NCBI GenBank assembly: GCA_011523615.1
Contig: WTGJ01000027.1
Location: 14,760-76,655 of the forward strand
From: Chloroflexota bacterium
GTDB taxonomy: Bacteria > Chloroflexota > Anaerolineae > Aggregatilineales > Phototrophicaceae
DNA: 61,896 nt
Reading direction: 5' to 3'
The notes under the pieces were generated by a model. It had not been told where the DNA came from. It saw only the letters and a list, made by a program, of their open reading frames with translations, and did not search any database. The translations under genes were made by a program, and so were the position numbers. Positions 8,830 to 16,784 of this stretch are shown here, one piece after another. The first letter of the stretch is position 1, and the number at the start of each line of letters is the position of its first letter.

Positions 8830-10541
8830 CAGCGAATTTCGCCCGGTGCGCTGTTTCGCAAGAGGTTCAGGGAGGCGAACGCGGCGGCACAGATGGCCAA
8901 CAGGATCACGCTCAGCGCCAGCGCCATGCCGAAGTTGGCGGGTTGCGGTTGGCTGAGCAGGCGAAAGATCGCAATGGGCAGGGTAGGTTGTTGAGGACGG
9001 ATTACGAAAATGGAGGCGCCGAATTCACCCAGGCTGAGGACGAAGGCAAAGATCGCGCCAATGAACAGGCCGTGACTGAGCAAAGGAAGCTCCAGGCGAA
9101 ACCAACGTTGCGCTGGTGCCGCGCCCAGAGTGGCGGCTGCTTCTCGCAAACTGGGCGCAATCGCTTTCAGGGCCGGGTAGACACAGCGCAATACGAAGGG
9201 AAACGCGACCAGAGTGTGCAGGATGGGGATCAGGATGACGCTGCCACGCAAAGCGCGGAACCATTCCGGCGTGGAAGCGCTGGCAAACACGACCGTGAAG
9301 CCGAAGCCGAGGGTTACTGCGCTGGTGGTCAGCGGCATCATGAACAAGGCATGTTGCAGATGAGGGAATCGGCGGCGTTTTTTCCTCCGCTGAGCCAACC
9401 AGTACGCCGCCATCGTTCCCAGAATTACGGCGAAGCAAGTCGTGATCAAGGCGAAGCGCAGCGAATTCGCAATCGTGGTGAGCGGCGATACGAACAGGAG
9501 GGAACCCTGGTGAATCTGCGTGAGGTTGATGTAATGTTCAGGAGTAAGTGGGCCCGCCGCATGACTCAAGGAGCGCCAGCCCAAGGCGAGCAAGGGAGCG
9601 CCGACGAGCACCGTCGCGATCGCCACATGGGTTCGCAGCCAGATTTTTTCTAGGGTGTTCTGTGGCGGGCGCGTGCGGCTGGTCGAGCTTTGCAAGGCGG
9701 GTGTGTGGAGGTCCGCCTGACTCCAACGTGAATGGAGCCACACCAGCAAAAACAGCAGACCGCTCTGCGTCAAAGAGAGGGCGGCTGCGGTGGGTAAGTC
9801 GATGTTGACCTGGCGATAAATGGCTACTTCCAGGGTGGCATGTTGGACATCACCCAACAGCAAGACGACGCCGAAACTGGTGAAGCAGAACACAAAGATC
9901 AGCGCGGCAGCCGAGAACAGGGCCGGTCGCAGCAGAGGCAGCCGCACCTGCAACCACAGGCGCCAGGGCGAGCAACCCAGGGAGCGGGCCGCTTCCTCAA
10001 CGCGCATCGATTGCGTGCGCCAGTACCCACTCAGGATGTGCAGGGCGATGGCGTAGTTGTAAAAAACGTGGGTGACTAGGATGAGGGCGAGACTGCGTTC
10101 GAAAGGGAGTGGGTGTTCCGTGAGCGGCAAGACATGCATGAGCCAGCGATTCACCAGACCGAGGTCGCCCAGCAACGCCTTGAAGGCAGCGGCCACCACG
10201 ACCGTGGGCAGGACAAAGGGCAGGGTAGCCAGAGCGAGCAAGACCGTCTTGCCGCGAAAGTCATAGGTAGCCATGACCTGGGCGGCCGGCAGGGCGAGCA
10301 GCAGCGTCAGTAGCGTGGAAAGGGCAGCTTGCCCGAAGGTGAAGAGCAGGCGCTCGCGGTAATAGGCACGGGAGATGATGCGCTGGAAGGCAGTAAAATC
10401 CAATTGACCTTCGGAGAGGAAGCTCAGGCCGACGATCGCGAGCAAAGGGTACAGGAAAAAAACCACCCAATAAAACAAGGGCACGCGCAAGAACATCGCC
10501 CCTGCCTGCTGCCTCAGCCAGGGAGAAAGCGGCCCGCTCAA
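8826..10541 (-). CDS. thiP: ABC transporter permease, two fused transmembrane units (ThiP/FbpB type)
   Basis: A large inner-membrane permease with two homologous sets of about six helices. Each half ends in an EAA-type loop: EEAARSLGCSPWRLW in the first half and REAAATLGAAPAQRWF in the second. These loops contact the ATPase. This fused arrangement is typical of ThiP and FbpB. The start is ambiguous. TTG at 10541 overlaps the thiB stop (TTGA) and would couple translation; ATG at 10574 or at 10496 are alternatives. The gene is longer than ThiP of enterobacteria. Substrate is assigned as thiamine from the riboswitch and binding protein. Confidence 0.85.
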   Translation of the reverse strand: MSGPLSPWLRQQAGAMFLRVPLFYWVVFFLYPLLAIVGLSFLSEGQLDFTAFQRIISRAYYRERLLFTFGQAALSTLLTLLLALPAAQVMATYDFRGKTVLLALATLPFVLPTVVVAAAFKALLGDLGLVNRWLMHVLPLTEHPLPFERSLALILVTHVFYNYAIALHILSGYWRTQSMRVEEAARSLGCSPWRLWLQVRLPLLRPALFSAAALIFVFCFTSFGVVLLLGDVQHATLEVAIYRQVNIDLPTAAALSLTQSGLLFLLVWLHSRWSQADLHTPALQSSTSRTRPPQNTLEKIWLRTHVAIATVLVGAPLLALGWRSLSHAAGPLTPEHYINLTQIHQGSLLFVSPLTTIANSLRFALITTCFAVILGTMAAYWLAQRRKKRRRFPHLQHALFMMPLTTSAVTLGFGFTVVFASASTPEWFRALRGSVILIPILHTLVAFPFVLRCVYPALKAIAPSLREAAATLGAAPAQRWFRLELPLLSHGLFIGAIFAFVLSLGEFGASIFVIRPQQPTLPIAIFRLLSQPQPANFGMALALSVILLAICAAAFASLNLLRNSAPGEIRW

Positions 10542-11587
10542 CGGAGCATCAACTCCAGCCAGGCCTGCGTCCATTCTTGGCGACCCGCCGCAATTTCGGC
10601 TGCGCTGATGACCACCGGTTCGGCGGGAATTTGCGCGTGCTCGCTGAATGCTGCCGGCAGCGCCGCCCCCGGGTGAACTGGAAAGACGTACATGGAATCA
10701 GGCAGGGCTTCCTGGAAAGCTCGGCTCAACATGAAATCGACGAACCGTTGTGCCTGAACTTCGTTTTCGGTCCCGCGCAGGATGCCGACGTATTCCACCT
10801 GACGGAAGCACGTATCCGGCGCGACGATGCTGCCCGTGGCTGCTTCACCGGTTTCTTCGTCGACCGTGAAGGGTGGGCTGCTGGCGTAGCTGACGACAAG
10901 AGGGCGGGTGCCGGTTTCGCTGCCCGCAGTGAATTCACCGAAATACGCAGCCGTCCAACCTTCGGTGATGCGCACGTCATTCTCGGCCAGGTCCTGCCAG
11001 AAATCCAGATAGTTGTATCCACTTTCCACGCCGAATACGGCCACGGTGGCCAATAAGAAAGCGAGGCCGGGTGATGATGTCGCTGGATTTTGTACGACCA
11101 GCAAACCGGCATATTCTGCTTTCGTCAGGTCGAGCAGGGTTTCTGGAATCGCCAGCTGGTGTTCGGCAAAGTATGCCCGGTCATAGTTCAAGCACACATC
11201 GCCATAATCGATGGGCGTGACGCGCTCTTCGTCTTCGAGCCAGAAGCGGGGATCGATCTCCGCCAGGCGGTCGGAAACATAGGGGAGGAACAAATCGGCT
11301 GCCAGAGCGCGGCTGAGGAAGGTGTTATCCACCCCGAACAGCAAGTCGCCCAGGGGGTCATTGGCGCTGAGGATCGCCTGGGTGATCAGGGTACCGGTAT
11401 CGCCGGCGCGCAAGATGCGGAGTTCGATCCCCGTCTCTTCCGCAAATTCAGCCAATAGCGCTGGAGGCAGGTCGAAACTGTCATGGGTCAGCAGGGTGAG
11501 GGTGGTGGTTTCGTCACCATCCTCTTGCGCGGCAACGGGCACCAGCGAGAACAGGATTAGGAATAATATAAGGTTACGGTACCACAT
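10538..11587 (-). CDS. thiB: Thiamine ABC transporter substrate-binding protein (ThiB/TbpA-like)
   Basis: A 349-residue exported binding protein beginning with a signal peptide (MWYRNLILFLILFSLVPVAAQ). The segment GLAFLLATVAVFG, then ITEGWTAAYFGEF and VVSYASSPPFTV follows the order seen in E. coli TbpA (GLAFLL, VTKGWSEAY, LSYTTSPAY), where it lines the thiamine site. ATG at 11587 is preceded by AGGAGGT at ideal spacing. The frame extends further upstream but only through the terminator. A Gram-positive-like or monoderm anchor is not evident because there is no lipobox. It is the first gene behind the TPP riboswitch. Confidence 0.9.
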   Translation of the reverse strand: MWYRNLILFLILFSLVPVAAQEDGDETTTLTLLTHDSFDLPPALLAEFAEETGIELRILRAGDTGTLITQAILSANDPLGDLLFGVDNTFLSRALAADLFLPYVSDRLAEIDPRFWLEDEERVTPIDYGDVCLNYDRAYFAEHQLAIPETLLDLTKAEYAGLLVVQNPATSSPGLAFLLATVAVFGVESGYNYLDFWQDLAENDVRITEGWTAAYFGEFTAGSETGTRPLVVSYASSPPFTVDEETGEAATGSIVAPDTCFRQVEYVGILRGTENEVQAQRFVDFMLSRAFQEALPDSMYVFPVHPGAALPAAFSEHAQIPAEPVVISAAEIAAGRQEWTQAWLELMLR

Positions 11588-11618
11588 GAGACCTCCTATG
11601 AGACGAACACAGGAGATC

Positions 11619-11650
11619 GGAAAACGCCACCCCGGGCTGGAAGTGGCGTT
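11619..11650 (-). terminator. Intrinsic terminator of the TPP riboswitch expression platform
   Basis: On the minus strand AACGCCAC (11650-11643) pairs perfectly with GTGGCGTT (11630-11623) and runs into a short T-tract. It lies between the TPP aptamer and the thiB ribosome binding site, so ligand-bound aptamer would favour termination. Confidence 0.65.
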
Positions 11651-11660
11651 GTTGCGGCAC

Positions 11661-11750
11661 ACTCCCTACGCCGGCATTACCCGGATCAGGTTCAAGGGTC
11701 GATGTGGCGCTTCACATCCTCTCAGCCCACCAGCGCGGGCTCCCCTGTGT
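11661..11750 (-). promoter_or_regulatory. TPP riboswitch (THI element)
   Basis: Read on the minus strand the segment holds the canonical THI-box elements in order: GGGGAGCCC, GGCTGAGAGG, GACCCTTGAACCTGATC, then GGGTAATGCCGGCGTAGGGA. These form the pyrimidine-binding and pyrophosphate-binding arms of the thiamine pyrophosphate aptamer. It precedes the transporter operon and is followed by an intrinsic terminator, indicating repression of thiamine uptake when TPP is plentiful. Confidence 0.97.
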
Positions 11751-11767
11751 CTATTCGATTGTCAAGC

Positions 11768-11796
11768 AATATAACGCAGCAGGATGCAACGTGCAA
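11768..11796 (-). promoter_or_regulatory. Candidate promoter of the thiamine transporter operon
   Basis: On the minus strand TTGCAC (11796-11791) and TATATT (11773-11768) are 17 bases apart, placing a start site a few bases before the TPP aptamer. The -35 match is weak. Confidence 0.35.
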
Positions 11797-11820
11797 AACG
11801 GCGCTGATTCAGCTGAAGAT

Positions 11821-12207
11821 TCAGCGCTCCCGCAACCGTTTCATCGCCCCTTGCCATTCCGCAGCGGGTTCCATGGAGCGGCGGACCCTGACGCCGCTGA
11901 CTTTCGGGAGAAGGGGGAGGAGGGCAGGAATCGCTGCATCCACGTCGCCCGCGGTCAAGGAAGAGGAAAGGCGTTCTGCAATTGCTTCAACCCAATCCCA
12001 TTCCCGGCGAAAGCGATCCGCTTTCAACCAGTGATTGCGTTTTTCCCAGGCGACTGCGGTTTGCTCCACTGATTTCGCGATGTCTCTCAGCGTGAAGACG
12101 ACAGCGGCCAGCCAATCCAGCATTTCTTCATCGCGCGAACCCTGCGCCCCTTTTCGCGTGATGCAGGCAATGAGTTCGGCCAATTGCCGCAGTTTTTGCT
12201 GCCGCAA
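11821..12207 (-). CDS. Small basic helical protein, third gene of an unknown operon
   Basis: A protein of about 128 residues, rich in Arg, Leu and Ala, probably all helical, with no motif I recognise. A cluster of tryptophans (DWLAAVVF, AVAWEKRNHWLKADRFRREWDWVEAI) suggests a packed helical bundle. The TTG at 12207 is the nearest conventional start. The frame stays open upstream to the end of the preceding gene, and an ATT overlapping that stop is possible, so the N-terminus is uncertain. It is last in a three-gene minus-strand set with the genes at 12254 and 12697 and is separated from the TPP element by about 70 bases. Confidence 0.65.
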   Translation of the reverse strand: MRQQKLRQLAELIACITRKGAQGSRDEEMLDWLAAVVFTLRDIAKSVEQTAVAWEKRNHWLKADRFRREWDWVEAIAERLSSSLTAGDVDAAIPALLPLLPKVSGVRVRRSMEPAAEWQGAMKRLRER

Positions 12208-12253
12208 CTTGGCGGGCGACTGGGTATGGATGACGCGAGCGATCGCCAGGCCC

Positions 12254-12700
12254 TCAATCGACGGGGCGAATGCCCTTATAGACGCGACGGCTGCCGATCA
12301 ATTTGAGGATATCTGAGGCCGATCGACCGGACTGTGCGGCGAATTCCGCCACCGTGAGCGGAGCATTGTTGTGAGCCAGCAAGATGCGAAAGATCACATC
12401 GACGAGAGAGGCTTGCGGGTTGATGAAATCCGGCCGTTGGCTGGCGGTCAGGATGGCCCGTTGCAGGGCGTTCAAACGGCTGACCTGGCCGGTTTTGGGA
12501 TGCACCCAATCTTGTTCTTCGGCGCTATCGTTCGCATCTTCGGGCAGGCGATCGCGCAGATCGGCAGGCAATAGATGATGCAAGTAGATATCCAGCTTTT
12601 CCGCACTGCGTTCCCACCAGTCGTAATCGATATGGAAGCGGGTGGAGAGGGTTGGTTTTCTCAGCCGACGCAAACTGGGGGGATTTTTGGTCGCGATCAT
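12254..12700 (-). CDS. Uncharacterised protein with C-terminal winged-helix-like segment
   Basis: A 148-residue protein of unknown function. Residues 20-70 are acidic and aromatic (DYDWWERSAEKLDIYLHHLL). The C-terminal half, from about residue 95, reads like a helix-turn-helix with wing: an ILLAHNNAPLTVAEFAAQSG stretch followed by a helix and YKGIRP. The start ATG at 12700 overlaps the stop of the 517-residue gene upstream (ATGA), so the two are translationally coupled and probably work together. A longer frame to 12766 exists but overlaps the upstream gene heavily. I infer nucleic-acid or protein binding; no enzyme motif is seen. Confidence 0.75.
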   Translation of the reverse strand: MIATKNPPSLRRLRKPTLSTRFHIDYDWWERSAEKLDIYLHHLLPADLRDRLPEDANDSAEEQDWVHPKTGQVSRLNALQRAILTASQRPDFINPQASLVDVIFRILLAHNNAPLTVAEFAAQSGRSASDILKLIGSRRVYKGIRPVD

Positions 12701-14250
12701 CTCGTGAGGGTCCAGTAATTTCCCCCCACCGTGCGAAAATCGTTGCTCGTGATGAGTTCGTTGCACAGCGGCGCAGGAGGCACTCGGCGCAGCAGGTTGA
12801 CGGCGCTGTAGAGCGTCTTGAAGTGGATGGCCCCCTGTGGTGTGAGCAGGCTGAGTGCGCCGGCGATCTCTCGCAACAGCTGGGACAAAGGCATTTTTCG
12901 CGTGGCTGTGACCACCTGATCGAGGCCGTTCAAGTCGTCCACCCCGAAGATCATCAAGTCATCATAGGCCACGCCAATTTGACGGCGCTGTTCGGAAAAG
13001 CTGAGCCGATTCTCGCTCGGTACCACCAGGCGGATGCTCTCACTCCGTTCATTGTAAGAGATGAAATCGATGTTGAGGTGGGTGGGCGTATCGGTCCTCT
13101 GCAATAAGAGATAACCGCCGATGGGGATTTCGTGTTTGCGGTAAAAGGAAGCCAGGCCCGACACGAAGCGGCCTTCGGGAATGATCCAACCGGAGTACGT
13201 CTCCCCGTCCTTGCCATCGACGAATTTCATCCAAATGCAGTGATTGACGCGCGAGTTGGGAAACATCTCCCGCAGGCTGGCGTTGAGCGGCAGCGTACCT
13301 GCGCGACGGTGGGGGTAGGTGAGGGTGATGGTGACGGCTTCGGACACCGCGCTGGCAGCATCATCAGACCACTCGTCATCCAAATCGCGGATGCAGTCGA
13401 CCATATCTGAATCCAGGTCCGGATGTAGGGCGAGCGAACGGCTGGAATGGCGCAAGATGGGCAGGGGAGAGCGCGCTTCTTGCGGGAGTAGGCGGGTCAA
13501 GTGCCAGAGGATGAAGCCCGCCGGTCCGACTTCGGTGAAGCGTTCATCGGCTTTCAAGGCGACATTGAGAGAGAAGATCAGCAATGGATGGTACTCTTCT
13601 GCGGTTTCACCGGATTGCTCCAGCAATTCCTCCGGCGTCAAAGGGCCGCCTGCATTCAACTGCAAGACTGCTTCCATCAGCTGCAACTGCCCTGCGGTGA
13701 TCTCCAACAACAAATCGTTGGGGAACCAGGCATCTGCGCCCGGCGCCAGTTTTCCCGTGGCCAGCAAACGTTGCCTCAATGCCGGTAAGATGCGCTGACT
13801 CTGTGCGGAGAGCAAGGTCTGTGCACGATCCTCCACATCATGGCTGAAGAGTGATCGATGGTGATTCAGATTGAGCGGATGGGCGGCAGCCAACTCGGCG
13901 GCATATTCCCGCACGCTGCCATCTTCAAACTTTAACTGAAGGACTTGAAATTTGCCTTGTTCATCATTGTTGCCCGGGCGTTCACCGATGATCTCGCCGA
14001 TGGCGTTGTTTTCGGCGGTGAAGAGCAAGAAATCGCCGGTCTGGTATTGACCGGCCGGGTCATAGGGAATGCAATCCCGCTGGATGGCCAGCAAGCGTTC
14101 TCTTTCTCGCTGGAAGCGGTTTTCCAACAGGGCAAGCGCCAGGCGCCGGGTGGAGAGAGGCTCTCCACACTCCAACAAAAAATGCTGGAGCTCATCAATT
14201 TCTTCGTCTTCAATCTCAAAATTGAAACTTGTCGTTTCCGACGGTGGCAA
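12697..14250 (-). CDS. Uncharacterised 517-residue protein with winged-helix-like modules
   Basis: The first gene of a three-gene set with no family I can name. After a short acidic N-terminus (IEDEEIDELQ) come at least two segments that look like small winged-helix modules. One spans GGPLTPEELLEQSG to FTEVGPAGFILWHL near residue 210-260. The other is at the very C-terminus and ends in FRTVGGNYWTL. A beta-rich middle part (residues about 330-440) lies between. The TTG at 14250 is chosen because CCGGAG stands seven bases upstream; the longer frame reaches into the promoter. HARE-HTH-like modules would give a similar picture, but this is inference. Confidence 0.75.
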   Translation of the reverse strand: MPPSETTSFNFEIEDEEIDELQHFLLECGEPLSTRRLALALLENRFQRERERLLAIQRDCIPYDPAGQYQTGDFLLFTAENNAIGEIIGERPGNNDEQGKFQVLQLKFEDGSVREYAAELAAAHPLNLNHHRSLFSHDVEDRAQTLLSAQSQRILPALRQRLLATGKLAPGADAWFPNDLLLEITAGQLQLMEAVLQLNAGGPLTPEELLEQSGETAEEYHPLLIFSLNVALKADERFTEVGPAGFILWHLTRLLPQEARSPLPILRHSSRSLALHPDLDSDMVDCIRDLDDEWSDDAASAVSEAVTITLTYPHRRAGTLPLNASLREMFPNSRVNHCIWMKFVDGKDGETYSGWIIPEGRFVSGLASFYRKHEIPIGGYLLLQRTDTPTHLNIDFISYNERSESIRLVVPSENRLSFSEQRRQIGVAYDDLMIFGVDDLNGLDQVVTATRKMPLSQLLREIAGALSLLTPQGAIHFKTLYSAVNLLRRVPPAPLCNELITSNDFRTVGGNYWTLTR

Positions 14251-14309
14251 GTCATATCTCCGGAGGAACGAACACCCGCTTCTCGGCAGCCAACCATAAA
14301 AGCGTAGCC

Positions 14310-14338
14310 AGTATAGAGACGATGCAAGGGATTTGCAA
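14310..14338 (-). promoter_or_regulatory. Probable promoter of the three-gene unknown operon
   Basis: On the minus strand TTGCAA (14338-14333) and TATACT (14315-14310) are exactly 17 bases apart, about 60 bases before the TTG start at 14250. Confidence 0.55.
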
Positions 14339-14363
14339 GACGGAGCCACGAAACTCCCCCTCA

Positions 14364-14372
14364 TGCTATACT
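14364..14372 (+). promoter_or_regulatory. Extended -10 promoter of the LysM gene pair
   Basis: TGCTATACT gives an extended -10 box about 35 bases before the ATG at 14407; no clear -35 is seen. Confidence 0.45.
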
Positions 14373-14406
14373 TTGCTTGGCCCCAACCTAATTTTATGGG
14401 GACGCG

Positions 14407-15660
14407 ATGGCGGCTGCTTTCAAAACATGCCCGATTTGCATGACGCCCAATTCACGATTGGCGGAGCGTTGCCAACAATGCGGCAGTGATCTGGGCGAGG
14501 TCCTCCCTCACGAAGATCCGGCATCCACAAGCGAACCGCACTACGCCTTTGAGCGTGGGGAAACCGATCTGCTGGAATCATCCGTGGCGGGTTCGACCAT
14601 GGTTCGTGTGCTGGGGGTGATCTTGTTCACTATGTTGGCCGGTTTCATCGCCTTGCTGGTGGCTGGGGTGGCAGATTGGATGAGCAGGATGAGTTGGGAG
14701 CGGGAAACCATCGTGAGCACCGAAACGCCGCTACCGATCGCCCTGGCCACCGTGACCCCCTCACGCCCAACCGCCACCCACACCCCCTGGCCGAGTCAGA
14801 CCCCCCTGCCAACGCTCACCCCAACGCCGGCGCCATGCATACAAATCGTGCAGGAGGGCGATACCCTGATCGCCCTGGTGTCGCGCTGTGGTCATCGGCA
14901 TCGCGACATCCTCGCGCGGGTCGTCGAACGGAATGGGTTGATCAGCGCGGAGCAACTGCAAATCGGCCAGGAAATCATCATTCCCTGGCCCACGGCTGTG
15001 CCCGAAAGTGGCGAATTGCCCGGCGGAGCCCATGTGGCGAGTGCGTTGGTCTTGCCCACCAGCACCTTGCCGGCTGGAGTGATGTGGCACCCCGTTTCAT
15101 CAGCGGAAGACATCGTTTCGATTGCGGCCCGATACGGCGCCGATATTGAGATCCTTTCTCAGCTGAATCCAGAACTCACCTTCTCACAATGCGATTTCGG
15201 TTTGGCGTATGGCGGGGAGAATTGCTTTGTCGCCATTTATGTCGGTCAACAGGTGCGGGTACCGGCGCCCACTGCAATTCCCAGCGCGACCGCACCGCCC
15301 GTTTGGGTCGAGACGACGCGAGACACCGCAGCGCAGGATGCCGTTCCTCATGACCTGCGCCCGGGCGATGGCGTGGTGTATCGGGCCGATGAAATCGTGA
15401 CCTTGCGCTGGCTGAGCCGGGGCACGTTGGGGGCCGATCAGAGCTACGTCGTAGAAATCATCGATGAGACATCCGCTCTCAGCTACCTGGCGGAAACCCG
15501 CGAGCAGCATTTTCGCATCCCCAATCTCTGGCAGGCAAAAGACGGCCAGCGGCATTTGTATCGGTGGCGGGTGGGCCTGCGGAGGGGTAGTTCAGGCGCG
15601 GCCATGTTCTGGACCGAGGCTCATACATTCGTATGGTTGGGTCGGCAAGCGGAAACATGA
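14407..15660 (+). CDS. Zinc-ribbon, single-TM, double LysM envelope protein
   Basis: A 417-residue protein with three parts. A cytoplasmic zinc ribbon lies at residues 8-25 (CPIC and CQQC). One transmembrane helix lies at about 66-88. A long exported part has a Pro/Thr-rich linker and two LysM-like modules, at about 145-195 (IVQEGDTLIALVSRCG) and 222-285 (VSSAEDIVSIAARYG). LysM modules bind peptidoglycan or related glycans. The C-terminal 110 residues look like a beta-sandwich (VTLRWLSRGTL). The next LysM gene starts inside its stop (ATGA), so they form one operon. A zinc ribbon tethered to a LysM ectodomain suggests an envelope role; no enzyme domain is visible. Confidence 0.85.
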   Translation: MAAAFKTCPICMTPNSRLAERCQQCGSDLGEVLPHEDPASTSEPHYAFERGETDLLESSVAGSTMVRVLGVILFTMLAGFIALLVAGVADWMSRMSWERETIVSTETPLPIALATVTPSRPTATHTPWPSQTPLPTLTPTPAPCIQIVQEGDTLIALVSRCGHRHRDILARVVERNGLISAEQLQIGQEIIIPWPTAVPESGELPGGAHVASALVLPTSTLPAGVMWHPVSSAEDIVSIAARYGADIEILSQLNPELTFSQCDFGLAYGGENCFVAIYVGQQVRVPAPTAIPSATAPPVWVETTRDTAAQDAVPHDLRPGDGVVYRADEIVTLRWLSRGTLGADQSYVVEIIDETSALSYLAETREQHFRIPNLWQAKDGQRHLYRWRVGLRRGSSGAAMFWTEAHTFVWLGRQAET

Positions 15661-16763
15661 TGGCCCGTTTCGGCAGCATCCGATTCTCCGCACTCCTGTT
15701 GCTGTGTGGCCTCTTGATGGGTTGCTCTTTGGGGCGCCCCAGTGAAAACAGCGTTGCTACGAGCACCGCCACCATCGCGCCGGATCCCACTCGGGTGCAG
15801 CGGGCGATGACGAGGGAAGCAAGCGCAGCCGAGCCGATCGTATTCGCCAGCCCGCTCCCCAGCCAGACGCCCCTGCCGGCCAGTATGACGCCGACACCGA
15901 CTGCTGTCTTGGGTCCGTACGAGTATGAGATCAAGGGGGGGGATACGCTGGGCTACATCATCCGTCAATTCGGTTATCGGCCCAACGACGGATTTGTGAT
16001 GAATTTGGTCGTCGAACTGAATCGCAACGTCCCCAATGTGGATGCCTTGCCCGGCCCCGGTTCCATCATATACATCCCGCGGCCGACGGCTACACCTTTA
16101 CCGATAGGCGTGGAATTGACCGCCACCGCCGATGCCGAGTTGGGCACAATCACGCTGGGTGGGGTTACGCTCCCCGCTGGCACCGATCTGGTCTGCCATG
16201 AAGTGCGCGGCGGAGAAACCATCATCGACATCTCGGCTCGTTATGGGATGACGGTGGAAATCATCGCCAGTTTGAATCGAAACCTGGATTTCAGCGGCTG
16301 TGATTTGACGCAACCAGGCGGAGGGGGCGAATGCAATGTGTTCATCTCTGAAGGCCAATGCGTGACCGTTGCGGGTCCGACCGCTGTACCTACCTTCACG
16401 GCGACGCCATCCGGTGATGAGACGGCCACGCCCGAACCCAGCCCCGCTCCGCCACAAATCATCGCGCCGGTAGATGGCGCGCAATTTGCGGCGACGAACT
16501 CACCGCGGCTCTACTGGTGGAGTCGGCCGATTTTGCCAGATGAAGTCTATCTGGTGGTGATCTATGAAGAAGCGCGGCAGCTGGAATTGACGCGCGTCGT
16601 GCGCGCCAATGCCTTGTTCTTACCCCGTGAGTTTGCCCCCGCTGCCGGAGAGACGAGGACCATTTCCTGGAGCGTCCGCATCGTCCGCAAGACGGCAGAA
16701 GGGACGTATGCCTTCGTCAGTGAGTTTGCACCGACGCAGGTATTTCATTGGATGGGTGGCTGA
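15657..16763 (+). CDS. LysM-domain lipoprotein
   Basis: A 368-residue exported lipoprotein. The signal peptide ends in the lipobox LMGC with Cys near residue 23. A Thr/Pro-rich linker precedes LysM-like modules at about residues 90-145 (EIKGGDTLGYIIRQFG) and 180-240 (VRGGETIIDISARYGM). After a second linker comes a beta-rich C-terminal domain beginning PVDGAQFAATNSPRLYWW, similar in layout to that of the upstream partner. The ATG at 15657 overlaps the partner's stop. The pair probably bind the same glycan from two anchors. The overall architecture is common in Chloroflexota but its function is not known. Confidence 0.85.
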   Translation: MMARFGSIRFSALLLLCGLLMGCSLGRPSENSVATSTATIAPDPTRVQRAMTREASAAEPIVFASPLPSQTPLPASMTPTPTAVLGPYEYEIKGGDTLGYIIRQFGYRPNDGFVMNLVVELNRNVPNVDALPGPGSIIYIPRPTATPLPIGVELTATADAELGTITLGGVTLPAGTDLVCHEVRGGETIIDISARYGMTVEIIASLNRNLDFSGCDLTQPGGGGECNVFISEGQCVTVAGPTAVPTFTATPSGDETATPEPSPAPPQIIAPVDGAQFAATNSPRLYWWSRPILPDEVYLVVIYEEARQLELTRVVRANALFLPREFAPAAGETRTISWSVRIVRKTAEGTYAFVSEFAPTQVFHWMGG

Positions 16764-16784
16764 AAGCGGGGCAAGGTGCCGTTT

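Noticed and set aside
7780-11587. Ferric iron (FbpABC) importer
   Set aside because: ATPase and permease would fit, but the binding protein matches TbpA motifs and a TPP riboswitch controls the operon.
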